Source of the DNA: UBA6168 sp964573725
GTDB lineage: Bacteria > Bacteroidota > Bacteroidia > Chitinophagales > Saprospiraceae
Direction of reading: 5' to 3'
Assembly (NCBI GenBank): GCA_964573725.1
Contig: CAZNLJ010000030.1
Span: forward strand, 1-60,461
Length of the DNA stretch: 60,461 nucleotides
Shown here: one piece after another, positions 25,882 to 35,400 of the stretch
How positions within the stretch are numbered: position 1 is the stretch's first letter
Layout: every line of letters starts with the position of its first letter
The notes under the pieces: model-generated
Databases searched by the model: none
What the model saw: only the letters and a program-made list of their open reading frames with translations
Told to the model about the DNA's origin: nothing
Translations under genes and position numbers: made by a program

Positions 25882-27135
25882 TCAATCCCGCTCGATGGGA
25901 CAGGTCATGCAGTGGGAACCGCCGCGGGCGCGGGAGAGTTCGTTGGACGGGAGGTTGATGATGGTGTTCTCGACCTCGTCCGGGTGGACCTTGCCGGACT
26001 GCAGGTCCCGCAGCAGTTTGCGGGCGTTCACCACGCGAAAGCCGGCCTTCCGGAACGCTTTCTCGGTGTAGGGGTTACGGTCGTAGGTGAGCGCCACACC
26101 CGGCTTGACCGCCACCAGGTTGCAGCCGTCCGTCCATTGTTCCCGCTCCTGGTAAGGGGATTCCCCGCCGCCGGACAGGATGAACTGCATGTTCGGATTG
26201 ATCTCATTGATGATGAAATCCCGGACGGAGTGGTAAAATACGCTGGTCCCGTTGCATTTGTGGACCTCGACATTGGAACTGAGCCCATCCAGGACGATGG
26301 GTTTGAATGCGACGATATGCTGGTTGCTGACCTGGGTGAAAATGGTGTCGATATGCATGTAGGACCGTTCCTGCGGGATGTTGATCTGTACGACGTTGCG
26401 GACCACTTTCCTTTCGAAGAGTTTGTCCCGCAGCATGTGGATGGCATGGGCGCTGGTCCGCTCACTGCGGCCGATGAGGAGGTAGTCGCGGTTCAGGACC
26501 ATGACGTCGCCGCCCTCCAGGGAGACCAGTTCGCCGCGGCGGGAGGGCGGGAACTCCTCCACATGGTTCATGTTGATCAAACGGCCTTCGTCCTTCAGGT
26601 GGGAAAAGATCGGATGGGACCAAAATATGTAGCGGGCCAGGTAGTTTTCCCGAAAACGGGCTTCCTTCCCCGGCTTGGTGATGATGACATGGTCGTTGAC
26701 CGTGACGGCGATGTCGCGGGTGAAGATGAAGTTCGGGATGGGGTCGAACAGGATGTAATCCTCCGTGGCGAGGTATCCGCTGATGAGGGTATCCGCCAAC
26801 TGTTCGTCCGTCAGCTGCAACAGCGTCTTTTCCAGGGAGGCCGGCAGCTCCTCGTAATCGACGATCTCATGGATGACCCATTCTTTGGTCGCCGGGTCGC
26901 TGGCGATGGATTCCCGAAGCAGCTCCCGGGTTTCCAGGACATTTTCAGGCCCCAGGAAAGCCCGCAGGATTCCGGTGAAGATGTCATGCTCCTCCTGCAT
27001 CTGGGGGAGGTGCACGATATCATCGAACAAGAGTTCACTGGCCCGCTTGGGTGAGATGCGGGCGATCCCTTCGTCCGGCCGATGGACGATCACCCTTCTG
27101 AGTCTTCCGATTTCCGAGGATACTTGGACTGGCAT
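25882..27135 (-). CDS. arcA: Arginine deiminase
   Basis: Hydrolyses L-arginine to citrulline and ammonia. The 417-residue protein begins with SSEIGRLRRVIVHRPDEGI, has FTRDIAVTV, SLEGGDVMVLNRDYLLIGRSERTS, SYMHIDTIFT, and ends ARGGSHCMTCPIERD, in which Cys409 is the catalytic nucleophile. The acid and histidine residues of the guanidino-modifying enzyme family are present. Start 27135 was chosen because residues upstream in the longer frame are compositional noise. No ornithine carbamoyltransferase, carbamate kinase or antiporter follows, so this is not the usual arc fermentation operon. A promoter with an embedded palindrome lies about 165 bp upstream. Confidence 0.95.
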   Translation of the reverse strand: MPVQVSSEIGRLRRVIVHRPDEGIARISPKRASELLFDDIVHLPQMQEEHDIFTGILRAFLGPENVLETRELLRESIASDPATKEWVIHEIVDYEELPASLEKTLLQLTDEQLADTLISGYLATEDYILFDPIPNFIFTRDIAVTVNDHVIITKPGKEARFRENYLARYIFWSHPIFSHLKDEGRLINMNHVEEFPPSRRGELVSLEGGDVMVLNRDYLLIGRSERTSAHAIHMLRDKLFERKVVRNVVQINIPQERSYMHIDTIFTQVSNQHIVAFKPIVLDGLSSNVEVHKCNGTSVFYHSVRDFIINEINPNMQFILSGGGESPYQEREQWTDGCNLVAVKPGVALTYDRNPYTEKAFRKAGFRVVNARKLLRDLQSGKVHPDEVENTIINLPSNELSRARGGSHCMTCPIERD

Positions 27136-27300
27136 AAGACGTTTTTTGGTCAATACCGGATGGCGGCGGGCGTTCCGGCTTCGGCTCCGCCGGGGGGCGG
27201 AAGCCCCTGCACCGGTCATACGTCGGTGGCGGCGGTTTTGTTCCCGGCGGGCGGGAGCGGACCGACCGGCAGGGAGAACCCGGTGCGTCGCCCGGTGCGG

Positions 27301-27333
27301 CAAAATTAGGATGGGGTACCGGCAACCGGTACC
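27301..27333 (-). promoter_or_regulatory. arcA promoter with embedded palindrome
   Basis: On the minus strand TAATTTTG (27308-27301) is a perfect TAnnTTTG. Immediately upstream, where the spacer and -33 region should be, lies the perfect inverted repeat GGTACCGG-CAA-CCGGTACC (27315-27333). There is no good TTG at the usual distance. The placement suggests an operator for a dimeric regulator. Confidence 0.5.
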
Positions 27334-27356
27334 GGCGACGGAAAATTTTTCCGCGT

Positions 27357-28478
27357 TCAGACGATCTTTTCGATCTCGTAGATGGAGTTGATCTTTCCGG
27401 CGAAAAGGCAGTAGAAATCGGGCCGGCTGTGCAAGCGGGAGATTTCGGTCGGTCGTCCGTCGTCGATTTGGTTGGCCTTGAGCTTCGACTTGATGGTGAA
27501 CAGGGAGGTCAGCGGGTGGAATTCCACTTCCGGGGCGATGTACTGCCGGATTTGGGCCTCCATTTTCAGGTAATTCGAACGGGGGCGTACCGGACAGGTG
27601 TTGCAGTCGGCCGGGAACCCCGGCCGGCAGTCCTCGGCCTTTTCCATGCAGTCGAAGGCAGACAGGTTTTCAAAGGAGACCTGGTGGTGGGTATAGATTA
27701 CGGAGGAAAGGGAAAGCAGTCCGGATTTCCCATACGGCATGAGGGAGGCATACGGGCCGTCCATGACCGTGAGTCCGGTGCGTGCGAAGGACGGGGCGGT
27801 CAGCAGGGCGATTTCGGAAAGTTCGTGCATCAGCGCCAGTTCCGGGATATCGAAGATCCGGTTGACATGATTGCTGGCGCTGTAGGTGGCATTGATGACG
27901 ACCGGCGTGCGCAGCAGGACCTGCCGGGAGCCGGTGGCTACCCGGATCCGCCAATGGTCCTGCTCCTTCGAAGCCTCCGTCGGGTAAGCGTTCACCCATA
28001 CCTGGACCCGGGAGGCCGCTTCGAGCCGGGTCGTGTAAAAGGCGGCCAGGAGGTAAGGGTCGAAGGAATATTCCGTGGTCCGGAACAAGGCCTCCAGGCG
28101 GTCGAACCGAAAAAGGGGATGGGTGTCGACCCGTTCGCACCGGATACCGATGTACCGGCAGAACCGTTGGAATTGGGCGGCATCGGTCAGGCTGCTGTAT
28201 CGGTCGATGGCGTAATACTTCTCAAAATCGAAATGGATGAAGTCGCGGTGGTCCGCCGTAAAGCGTTCCCGATGGTCATCGCTCATGTGTGCGGTTGCGA
28301 CGCTCCGGGGATAATGGTATCCGGCATGCAGCCTGGCCTGGTTCACGGTACTGGCCTTGCGGAACAAGGTCGACTCCTTCTCCAGCAGGCACACCCGGTA
28401 GCCTTTTCCGGACAGGTACAGGGCGGCATAACTGCCGAAGATACCACCACCGATGACAACAAAATCGAAATCCTGCAT
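27357..28478 (-). CDS. FAD-dependent oxidoreductase of the DAO family
   Basis: The 373-residue protein opens with MQDFDFVVIGGGIFGSYAAL, an FAD-binding Rossmann motif, followed by LLEKESTLFRKASTVNQARLH, characteristic of D-amino-acid-oxidase/glycerol-3-phosphate-dehydrogenase-type flavoproteins in which the NQxRLHxGYHYPRS stretch contacts the flavin. A four-cysteine stretch (CMEKAEDCRPGFPADCNTC, about residues 285-303) is unusual and could bind a metal or form disulfides. Substrate unknown. It is the last gene of a run with the aldo/keto reductase and glycosyltransferase on the same strand (136 bp after the reductase), which hints at a role in making or modifying a sugar-linked compound. Confidence 0.82.
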   Translation of the reverse strand: MQDFDFVVIGGGIFGSYAALYLSGKGYRVCLLEKESTLFRKASTVNQARLHAGYHYPRSVATAHMSDDHRERFTADHRDFIHFDFEKYYAIDRYSSLTDAAQFQRFCRYIGIRCERVDTHPLFRFDRLEALFRTTEYSFDPYLLAAFYTTRLEAASRVQVWVNAYPTEASKEQDHWRIRVATGSRQVLLRTPVVINATYSASNHVNRIFDIPELALMHELSEIALLTAPSFARTGLTVMDGPYASLMPYGKSGLLSLSSVIYTHHQVSFENLSAFDCMEKAEDCRPGFPADCNTCPVRPRSNYLKMEAQIRQYIAPEVEFHPLTSLFTIKSKLKANQIDDGRPTEISRLHSRPDFYCLFAGKINSIYEIEKIV

Positions 28479-28614
28479 ACGGCTTGTTTGCGGCGGAGGG
28501 CCCGTTGACAACCCGGCGGCACTGCGGACCTGCCAAAGGAGCCTGAACGGGGCGGCGCAAGGGGACTGATTCCGCCGGCAGCAGCCCCTGTGGATATCCT
28601 ATGAAACGACCTGG

Positions 28615-29565
28615 TCACCCCTTGGGTTCCCGTAGGGCGGCCAGGGCGGCGACCAGGTCGCGGTGGATATCCCGGTAGTCCCCGTCCGCCAGTCGGCGGT
28701 AGGTGGCGATGTTCCGTTCCAGCTGGTCCACCCCGGACGCACCGAAGAGGATCCCTTTCACCAATGGATGATACCAGGCGTAGAGCATCCCGATTTCGGA
28801 CAACCGGGCCGGAAAGCGCCGGGGGTCCTGTCCGGCCTGCCATTCGGCGACCAGCCGTTCCAACCGTTCCAGGACCGGCGCCACGGCGGCGGGCTCCAGT
28901 CCTCTCGCCGCCCAGGTACCTCCAGGACGGTATGCGGCCGGGGACAGCTTGAGGCCGCCGCCGTTGATTCCGTAGACAAAATACCGGCTGTCCGGGAACC
29001 AGGGCCGGTACCGTTCGATATCGGAATGCAGGACATTGTGCTTGACCTGGATGTCCGGAGGGGGCATGCCTTCCCAACAGCCGGCGTAGACGGCGGGATA
29101 CCGGATGCCGGACAAGCCGATGTACGATCCTTCCGCCTGCAGGGAGGCCAGGGTTCCGACCGTTTCCCGGACGGCGGCCGCATCGTCCCGGTTATCCCAG
29201 TGTACCATCAGCCCATGCAGGTTTTCACCGAACAGGCGTCGGTAATGCAGCGACATGATCCGAAGGAAAGCCGGCGTGAGGTTGCATGCCGGGGTACGGA
29301 GATTGTCGACACTGCCGACCTTGACCGTCACCTCGAGGTCGCGGACCCCGTGCGCCCGGATCCAATCGGCCAGCATGGCTTCCGCCCCCTTGAAATGGGC
29401 GGGATCTTTGTCGATTGGGTAATTGGTCGCCGTGTCCACGGACCGGAAACCGGCCGCATACCAGCTGTCGAGCTGGCCGAAGGCGACGGACCGGGAGAGG
29501 GTCCATCCCCACATGGCGGTACCGAGGACAGGGACCGGCGGCATGTGCCCGGGCTGGTCCGTCAT
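28615..29565 (-). CDS. Aldo/keto reductase
   Basis: A 316-residue NAD(P)H-dependent oxidoreductase of the aldo/keto reductase superfamily. The catalytic tetrad is visible: Asp44 and Tyr49 in SVDTATNYP, Lys82 in VTVKVG and His122 in LMVHWDN. The (beta/alpha)8 barrel ends with GILFGASGVDQLERNI, the usual cofactor-phosphate loop. Its ATG overlaps the stop codon of the glycosyltransferase (ATGA, 29562-29565), so translation is probably coupled. Substrate unknown; a carbonyl sugar or a nucleotide-linked intermediate is plausible from context only. Confidence 0.88.
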   Translation of the reverse strand: MTDQPGHMPPVPVLGTAMWGWTLSRSVAFGQLDSWYAAGFRSVDTATNYPIDKDPAHFKGAEAMLADWIRAHGVRDLEVTVKVGSVDNLRTPACNLTPAFLRIMSLHYRRLFGENLHGLMVHWDNRDDAAAVRETVGTLASLQAEGSYIGLSGIRYPAVYAGCWEGMPPPDIQVKHNVLHSDIERYRPWFPDSRYFVYGINGGGLKLSPAAYRPGGTWAARGLEPAAVAPVLERLERLVAEWQAGQDPRRFPARLSEIGMLYAWYHPLVKGILFGASGVDQLERNIATYRRLADGDYRDIHRDLVAALAALREPKG

Positions 29566-30284
29566 TGTTTCGGCTTTTTGGTCTTGAGCAATTGCATCGC
29601 CCGGATATACTGACGGGCCAGGGCCGGGATACGGACCCTGCTGCTGCTGATGTCATCGGTCCAACGCACCGGAAGCTCCCGCAGCCGCAGGCCCTGCCAT
29701 TCGGCCACCGTCAGCAGTTCGGTGGAAAAGAACCAACCGTCGCTGACGGCGCCTCCTTCCCGAAGGGCGGGAACCAATTCGCGGCGAATCCATTTGAAAC
29801 CGCACATGCCGTCGGAAAAACGGATGCCCAGGTAGGTCCGGAGCATCAGGTTGAATACCCGGGAGGTGATTTCCCGCTTTAAGGTCCTGCCGACGACGAC
29901 CGCCTGCGGGTGCAGCCTGGTTGCGTACACCAGGTCGTACCGGCCGGATGCCAGGGCCTCGTACGCTTGCAGGAAATGGGGAAGGTCGGTCGCCAGGTCG
30001 AGGTCCATGTAGCCGACGATATCCGCATCGGAACGTTCCCAGGCATGCTTGAGGGCCAGGCCGACCCCTTTGCGGGGAACCGTCAGGGGCACGACTTCCG
30101 GCAATTCCCGGGACAGTTCCCGGGCAATGGACAGCGTACCGTCCGTGGAACCGTTGTCGGCAATCACAATCCGCCATGGGTGTGGCGCCGGAAAATGTTC
30201 CTTCAGGAAACCGTGCAGTTTCCGCACCTGCCGGTCCAGCGTCGGTGCTTCGTTGAGCACGGGAATGGTGACATCGAACGTCAT
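29562..30284 (-). CDS. Glycosyltransferase family 2 (dolichyl-phosphate-sugar synthase-like)
   Basis: The 240-residue soluble protein starts TFDVTIPVLNEAPTLD, the GT2 N-terminus, with ADNGSTDGT (42-50) and the metal-binding DLD (94-96) in GYMDLDLATDL. GMCGFKWIRREL and the later DGWFFSTELL are typical of enzymes that move a sugar from a nucleotide donor to a polyprenyl phosphate. There are no transmembrane segments. Start 30284 is preferred; an in-frame region continues upstream past the promoter at 30357-30364 and so cannot be part of it. First gene of the GT2-AKR-DAO group. Confidence 0.9.
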   Translation of the reverse strand: MTFDVTIPVLNEAPTLDRQVRKLHGFLKEHFPAPHPWRIVIADNGSTDGTLSIARELSRELPEVVPLTVPRKGVGLALKHAWERSDADIVGYMDLDLATDLPHFLQAYEALASGRYDLVYATRLHPQAVVVGRTLKREITSRVFNLMLRTYLGIRFSDGMCGFKWIRRELVPALREGGAVSDGWFFSTELLTVAEWQGLRLRELPVRWTDDISSSRVRIPALARQYIRAMQLLKTKKPKQ

Positions 30285-30356
30285 GATGGCTGCTTCATTT
30301 GTCCGGAAGGGAACCCTGCCGTTTTTCCGGCTGCCTTCCGGTCCCGGATCGGGTTG

Positions 30357-30364
30357 CAAATATA
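30357..30364 (-). promoter_or_regulatory. Promoter -7 element for the GT2-AKR-DAO group
   Basis: TATATTTG on the minus strand is a perfect TAnnTTTG, followed by CAACCCG as in other strong promoters of the phylum; the -33 is not clear. Part of a divergent promoter region with the acyltransferase gene. Confidence 0.6.
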
Positions 30365-30460
30365 ATTTTTTTTGACGCCCCCCCCGACCATATTCCTTGC
30401 CCGAAGGATCCGGCGGCCGTATTCTCCCCGTCCGATAAACAAGCAATGGGATATTGTTCC

Positions 30461-30468
30461 TACATTTG
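30461..30468 (+). promoter_or_regulatory. Promoter -7 element for the acyltransferase gene
   Basis: TACATTTG is a perfect TAnnTTTG 44 bp before the start codon; no good -33 TTG is visible at the usual distance. Confidence 0.55.
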
Positions 30469-30512
30469 GCGTTCCGATTACGGCCGCCCGCAGCCGTGAA
30501 ACCGGCAACATC

Positions 30513-31349
30513 ATGAAGACGAGGCTCATCACCAACCCTATGAGGGAAGACTACCAGGACAATCCGGCGGAAGGCCGGCGAACGGGATTCCGCACCGACA
30601 GGCTCCTTCCCCGGGACGCTTTCGGCAACATCCTGTTTGTCAAAAGGATGCTGACCGGAATCATCGGCATCTTCACCTATCCCGGTGTCCATCTCCTCAA
30701 CCGGACCCGGACAACCGGCATGGAACACCTCCGCAACCTGCCGATGACCGATGTGCTGTTCGTCTCCAACCACCAGACGTATTTCGCGGATGTCATCCTA
30801 TTGTTCCACCTGTTTTCCGCCCACAAATGGGGGCTCCGGCAGCTGGATTTCCCGATATACCTGCTTTGGCCCCGGGCGCGGAACTACTACATCGCCGCGG
30901 AGGAAACCATGTTGGAGGGCGGCTGGCTCCCCCGGCTGTTCACTTACGCCGGCGCTGTTACCATCCGGCGCAACTGGCGCCGGGCCGGCCAGGATATCCA
31001 GGGCCACGCCGACCTGCAGGCGCCCCTGAAGATTCGCAAGGCGCTCTCCTGCGGTTGGGTCATCACCTTCCCGCAGGGAACCACCACACCCGGTGCACCG
31101 GTCCGGAAGGGTACGGCCAATATCATCAAGTCCTACCAACCGCTGGTCGTACCGGTGCGGATAGACGGGTTGCGCAAGGCATTCGACAAGAAAGGGCTCC
31201 GCCTGCGGAAGCCGGGCTCCCGCCTGCGTGTCTCCTTCCTGCCGCCGGTGCGCTTCGAACCTGCCGCCGAATTGTCCTCCATCCAGGAATTCCTGGAAAA
31301 CCACCTGCTGGGTCCGGATGCCGAGGCCACCGTCTCCGGTGGCCGTTGA
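30513..31349 (+). CDS. 1-acyl-glycerol-3-phosphate acyltransferase-like protein (PlsC family)
   Basis: The 278-residue protein has a hydrophobic segment (about 47-60) and the acyltransferase motifs VSNHQTYFADV (HxxxxxD type, residues 85-94) and TFPQGTT, corresponding to the substrate-binding EGT block. Such enzymes acylate lysophosphatidic acid or related acceptors at the inner membrane. The spacing NHxxYFAD and the PQGTTTPG block deviate from the classic NHxxxxD and FPEGTRS, so the acceptor may not be lysophosphatidic acid. Followed 19 bp later by a coiled-coil gene, probably in one operon. Confidence 0.82.
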   Translation: MKTRLITNPMREDYQDNPAEGRRTGFRTDRLLPRDAFGNILFVKRMLTGIIGIFTYPGVHLLNRTRTTGMEHLRNLPMTDVLFVSNHQTYFADVILLFHLFSAHKWGLRQLDFPIYLLWPRARNYYIAAEETMLEGGWLPRLFTYAGAVTIRRNWRRAGQDIQGHADLQAPLKIRKALSCGWVITFPQGTTTPGAPVRKGTANIIKSYQPLVVPVRIDGLRKAFDKKGLRLRKPGSRLRVSFLPPVRFEPAAELSSIQEFLENHLLGPDAEATVSGGR

Positions 31350-31368
31350 CCCGCACAAACGTCCAGTC

Positions 31369-32049
31369 ATGCCCATCGACCTGAAAAAAATCAAGGCGCT
31401 TTTCATCGAGGAAGCCGGGACCGCAGATACCGGATCCACCACCCTTGGATCCCGGGACAATCAAACGGAGAAAGCCGGCCCCAGCCCCGTTCCGCCCGAT
31501 ACGGGCACCGCATCCCCCGATCCCGAAAGCGGCCAGGTGTCGGATGTTTTCCTGGATATCCTGTCCCAGGCCCTGGAAAAGGAAAACCTGCCGGGTATGG
31601 ACTACCTGGAGTTCCGCCAATCCCTGAAATCACTGGAAAAAATGGCCATGACGGAACAACTCCGGTACCAATCCGCCTTTGCCATGGCACAGGCCATGGG
31701 AGCCAGCCGCCAACGCCTGCTGGATACCATCGGCCACTACCTGACCATCCTGGAGACGGAAGAACGTAAGTTCGAACAGGCACTCCTGCAACAGACCCGG
31801 GAAAGGATCGGCCAGCGGCAGGATGCCATGGCCCGTATCGATGCCGAGGTAAAGGAAAAGGAACGGCAGATGGAATCCCTCCGGCAGGACATCGAACGCC
31901 TGGGGGCGGACCGGGAAAGCCTCCGGCACGAACTGCAGGCGGCCACCCTGAAAATCGAAAAGACCAAAGCGGACTTCCTCGCCACCTACCTCCACCTGCG
32001 CCAGGAAATCCAACGCGATGCCGGTAACCTCCAGAAATACCTGTCTTGA
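31369..32049 (+). CDS. Coiled-coil protein of unknown function
   Basis: I do not recognise the family. The 226-residue protein starts MPIDLKKIKALFIEEAG, has a disordered stretch rich in Pro, Ser, Thr and Gly (about 18-55), a compact helical part (about 56-115, with SDVFLDILSQALEKENLPG and MDYLEFRQSLKSLEKM), and a long charged coiled coil (about 125-225). There is no signal peptide or membrane segment. It resembles the TMCC proteins in style (long Glu/Lys/Arg/Gln helices) but not in alignable motifs. Encoded immediately after the acyltransferase, so it may be translationally linked to it. Cytoplasmic by inference. Confidence 0.75.
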   Translation: MPIDLKKIKALFIEEAGTADTGSTTLGSRDNQTEKAGPSPVPPDTGTASPDPESGQVSDVFLDILSQALEKENLPGMDYLEFRQSLKSLEKMAMTEQLRYQSAFAMAQAMGASRQRLLDTIGHYLTILETEERKFEQALLQQTRERIGQRQDAMARIDAEVKEKERQMESLRQDIERLGADRESLRHELQAATLKIEKTKADFLATYLHLRQEIQRDAGNLQKYLS

Positions 32050-32424
32050 GCCATACCCCCCGCCCAAGCCGGAAGCCTCGGCCCGACCACCGCGAATGAC
32101 CGCCGCTCCGGGTCGGCGCCACCCCCGCAATCGTTGGGTCGCCCGTCATTTCGCCTTTTTTTCGCAGGTCCCGCTGCCATCGCATCCATCCGACGGCCAT
32201 CCCGTCCGCTGTATTTGTGCTTTGTCCGACCAATTGTCTGTTTTGATGAACATTCATCCCGAAAATTGATTTTTTGTATTTTTATTTAGCTTTGATGGGA
32301 ATCTTGTTTTCCGACACGACACGTCCGTAAGCTGTACCGGTCGGAAAAGCCTTGTTTGCGACAGTACGCCACACCAGGTCTGTTCCGGATCCAAGCTGCC
32401 CGCATCCGCCTTTACCACACCGAA
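32050..32424. other. 375-bp region upstream of the giant adhesin gene
   Basis: No gene is supported. The right part is AT-rich and contains the promoter; the leader from about 32301 to the start codon would be about 125 nt. Confidence 0.6.
32266..32294 (+). promoter_or_regulatory. Promoter of the giant adhesin gene
   Basis: TTG at 32266-32268, an 18-bp spacer and TAGCTTTG at 32287-32294, a perfect match to TTG-N18-TAnnTTTG, in an AT-rich stretch that stands out from the GC-rich surroundings. Confidence 0.7.
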
Positions 32425-35400
32425 ATGAAAAATTACCTGCTACTCGCCTGCTTGTCGGTTTCCGCCCTTTGGCCGGCCATCGGCAACGCCCAATGCCCGC
32501 CACCGGGGTTCGAACAACCGGGAAACAATTGCGGGCAGGCACCCGTCCTCTGCGACAACCTGGACGGTTACTGCGCCACCATCAACAACAGCAACTCCCC
32601 GCAGCCTTTCCCCGGATGTTCCGGCCAGTGGATCCTCAACAACGACGAATGGTTCGCTTTTTTTGCCGGCACCACCAGCATCACCATCCAAATCGTGCCC
32701 AGCAACTGCAATGGCAACAACCCGGGCCTGCAGGGTGGCATATATGCAGGCTGCGGGCCCCCATGGACCGTCATGGATGTGCAGTGCCCCTGTACGACCA
32801 ACCCCTTCCTGCTGACTTCCAACAACTTCGTGGTTGGGCAAATCTATTATATCGTACTCGACGGTTGTGCCGGCAACCTTTGCGATTATACCGTCAATGT
32901 ACTCAACGGTTCGACCGTCCCCTTCCCGCCCGACAACCCGGGACCGATATCCGGCCTGACGACGGTCTGCCAGGGCTCCTCCGCCACCTACAATATCGCC
33001 CCGCCCGCCGGCGCCACCATCTATAACTGGACCATGACCCCCTCCCTGGGAACGGTCAACGGTAACAGCAACAACGTCTCGGTCGCCTGGGGCAATACAC
33101 CCGGTACCGCCGAGCTCTGCGTCGGGGTCGCGAATTATTGCGACACGAACAACGTCCTCTCCTGCACGACCATCACGGTGGTACCACTCCCGACCGCCAC
33201 CCTTTCCGGCGGCGGTTCCATCTGCCCGGGACAGAACAACTCCGTCCCGCTGACCGTCACCTTCACCGGGGAAGCTCCCTGGGAATTCACCTACACCCTG
33301 GACGGCACCCCCCAACCGCCCATACAGACCAGTGACAACCCCTACACCCTGTCCATCACCCAAACCGGAACCGTCTCCCTCCAGAACGTCTCTTCCGTCT
33401 CCGGCGGATGCCAGGGAACCGTCTCCGGTTCCGCCCAGGTCACGGAAATCAAACTGGAACCGACGTCCACCGTCACCGACGCCACCTGTGACCTGCCGAA
33501 CGGGGAAATCGACATCACACCCATGGGGGGCACCTCCCCCTACCAGTTCGTCTGGTCCGACGGCAGTACCACCGAAGACCTCACCGATGTACCGCCCGGT
33601 ACCTACTCCCTGACCCTGACCGACGACACCGGCTGCAGCAAGGTTTTTGAATATACGGTGGGCAACCAACCCAACGAGCCCTCCATCGGCAGCAACCTCA
33701 GCCCCAGCCTTTGTGGTCTCGAAAACGGCAGCATCGGCATCTCCGTCAGCGGAGGCACACCCGGGTACACTTTCCTCTGGTCCGACGGCAGTACGGACCA
33801 GAACCTCGTCGATGTGCCCGCCGGCACCTACACCGTCACGGTCACCGGTGCGGACGGCTGCACCTCCTCCAGCTCCATTTCCCTGACCAATGATAACCCG
33901 CCGATCTCCCTCAACGGGACCGTACTCCCCAATACCTCCTGCCTCGGCGGCAACGGACAGGTCGGCGTCACCGTCACGCCCGCCAATCCGCCGACCGGCA
34001 ACAGCTATTCCTTCAACTGGTCCAACGGTGAAACCTCCATACCGCTCATCAACCTCCCGCCCGGCAGCTATACCGTCACCGTCAGCGGAGGTGGTGAATG
34101 TACACAGGTCGCGACCTTCACCGTCCAGGACGAACCGGACCTGCCCGCCGCGCAGGTGACCGCCGTCACCGCTCCTACCTGCGACCTGGCCAATGGTGCC
34201 ATTTCCGTCGCCGGAGCCGGCGGCCAGGCGCCCTATTCCTTCGATTGGTCCAACGGCGCCACGGGAACTTCCCTGCAGGACCTCCCCGCCGGCAGCTATA
34301 CCGTCACGGTGACCGGCGCCAACGGTTGTACCAACGCCGCCACCTTCAACATCGAAAACAGCAACCCGCCCATCACCGTCGGTGCCGATATCGTCGCCAA
34401 TACCACTTGCAACGGCGGGAACGGCTCCATTACCGTCCTCGTATCCCCCGGCATTCCGCCCGTCGGCACCAGCTATGGCTACCAATGGTCCAACGGGGCC
34501 TCCTCCACCACCCTCACCGGACTCCCACCCGGCACCTACACCCTTACCGTCACCACCGATGGCTCTTGCTCCCAGGTCGCTTCCTTCACCGTTCCGGACG
34601 AACCGGACCTGCCCCAGGTCAGTGCCGACGTCACCGCAGCCACCTGCGGCCTGGATAACGGCGCCATACAGCTGTCCGTGAACGGCAGCCTGGCACCCTA
34701 TTCCTTCGCCTGGTCCAATAACCAGACCACCCAGAACCTGACCGGCCTCTTTGCCGGCGCCTATTCCGTCACCGTCACCGGAGCAAACGGATGCACCCAG
34801 ACCTTTACCGCCACCGTTCCGGACAACCCCATCCCCTTTTCCCTGAACAGCACCGTCGACCCCAATACCTCCTGCGATCCCGCCGCCCCGACGGGTAATG
34901 TATCCGTCAGCGTCAGTCCTACCGGAAACTACACCTTCCTGTGGTCCGACGGCAGCACAGGCAGCAGCTTGTCCAATGTGGCCAACGGCGCCTATTCCGT
35001 CACCGTCAGCGCCGGCGGCAACTGTACGCAGACGCTGTCCGTGAATGTGCCTGCACAGCCGTTCGTCCCGCTGCTGGCCCCCAACAGCACCGCCGCTACC
35101 TGCGGGGAAAGCAACGGCAGCGCGGTCGTCATCGTTTCCGGTGGCATGTCTCCTTTCACCTACCTGTGGTCCAACGGCAGCAACCAACTCGGCATCAACA
35201 ACGTACCGCCCGGAAGCTACACCGTGACCGTCACCGGGGCCAACGACTGCAGCACCTCGCTGACGGTATCGGTGGGCAACACCAATCCGCCCGTCAACCT
35301 GTTCGGGGATATCCAGGGGAACACCTCCTGCCTGACGGCCAACGGCAGCATCGACCTGACGGTGCAGCCCGCCGGCAATTATTCCTTCACCTGGTCCGAC

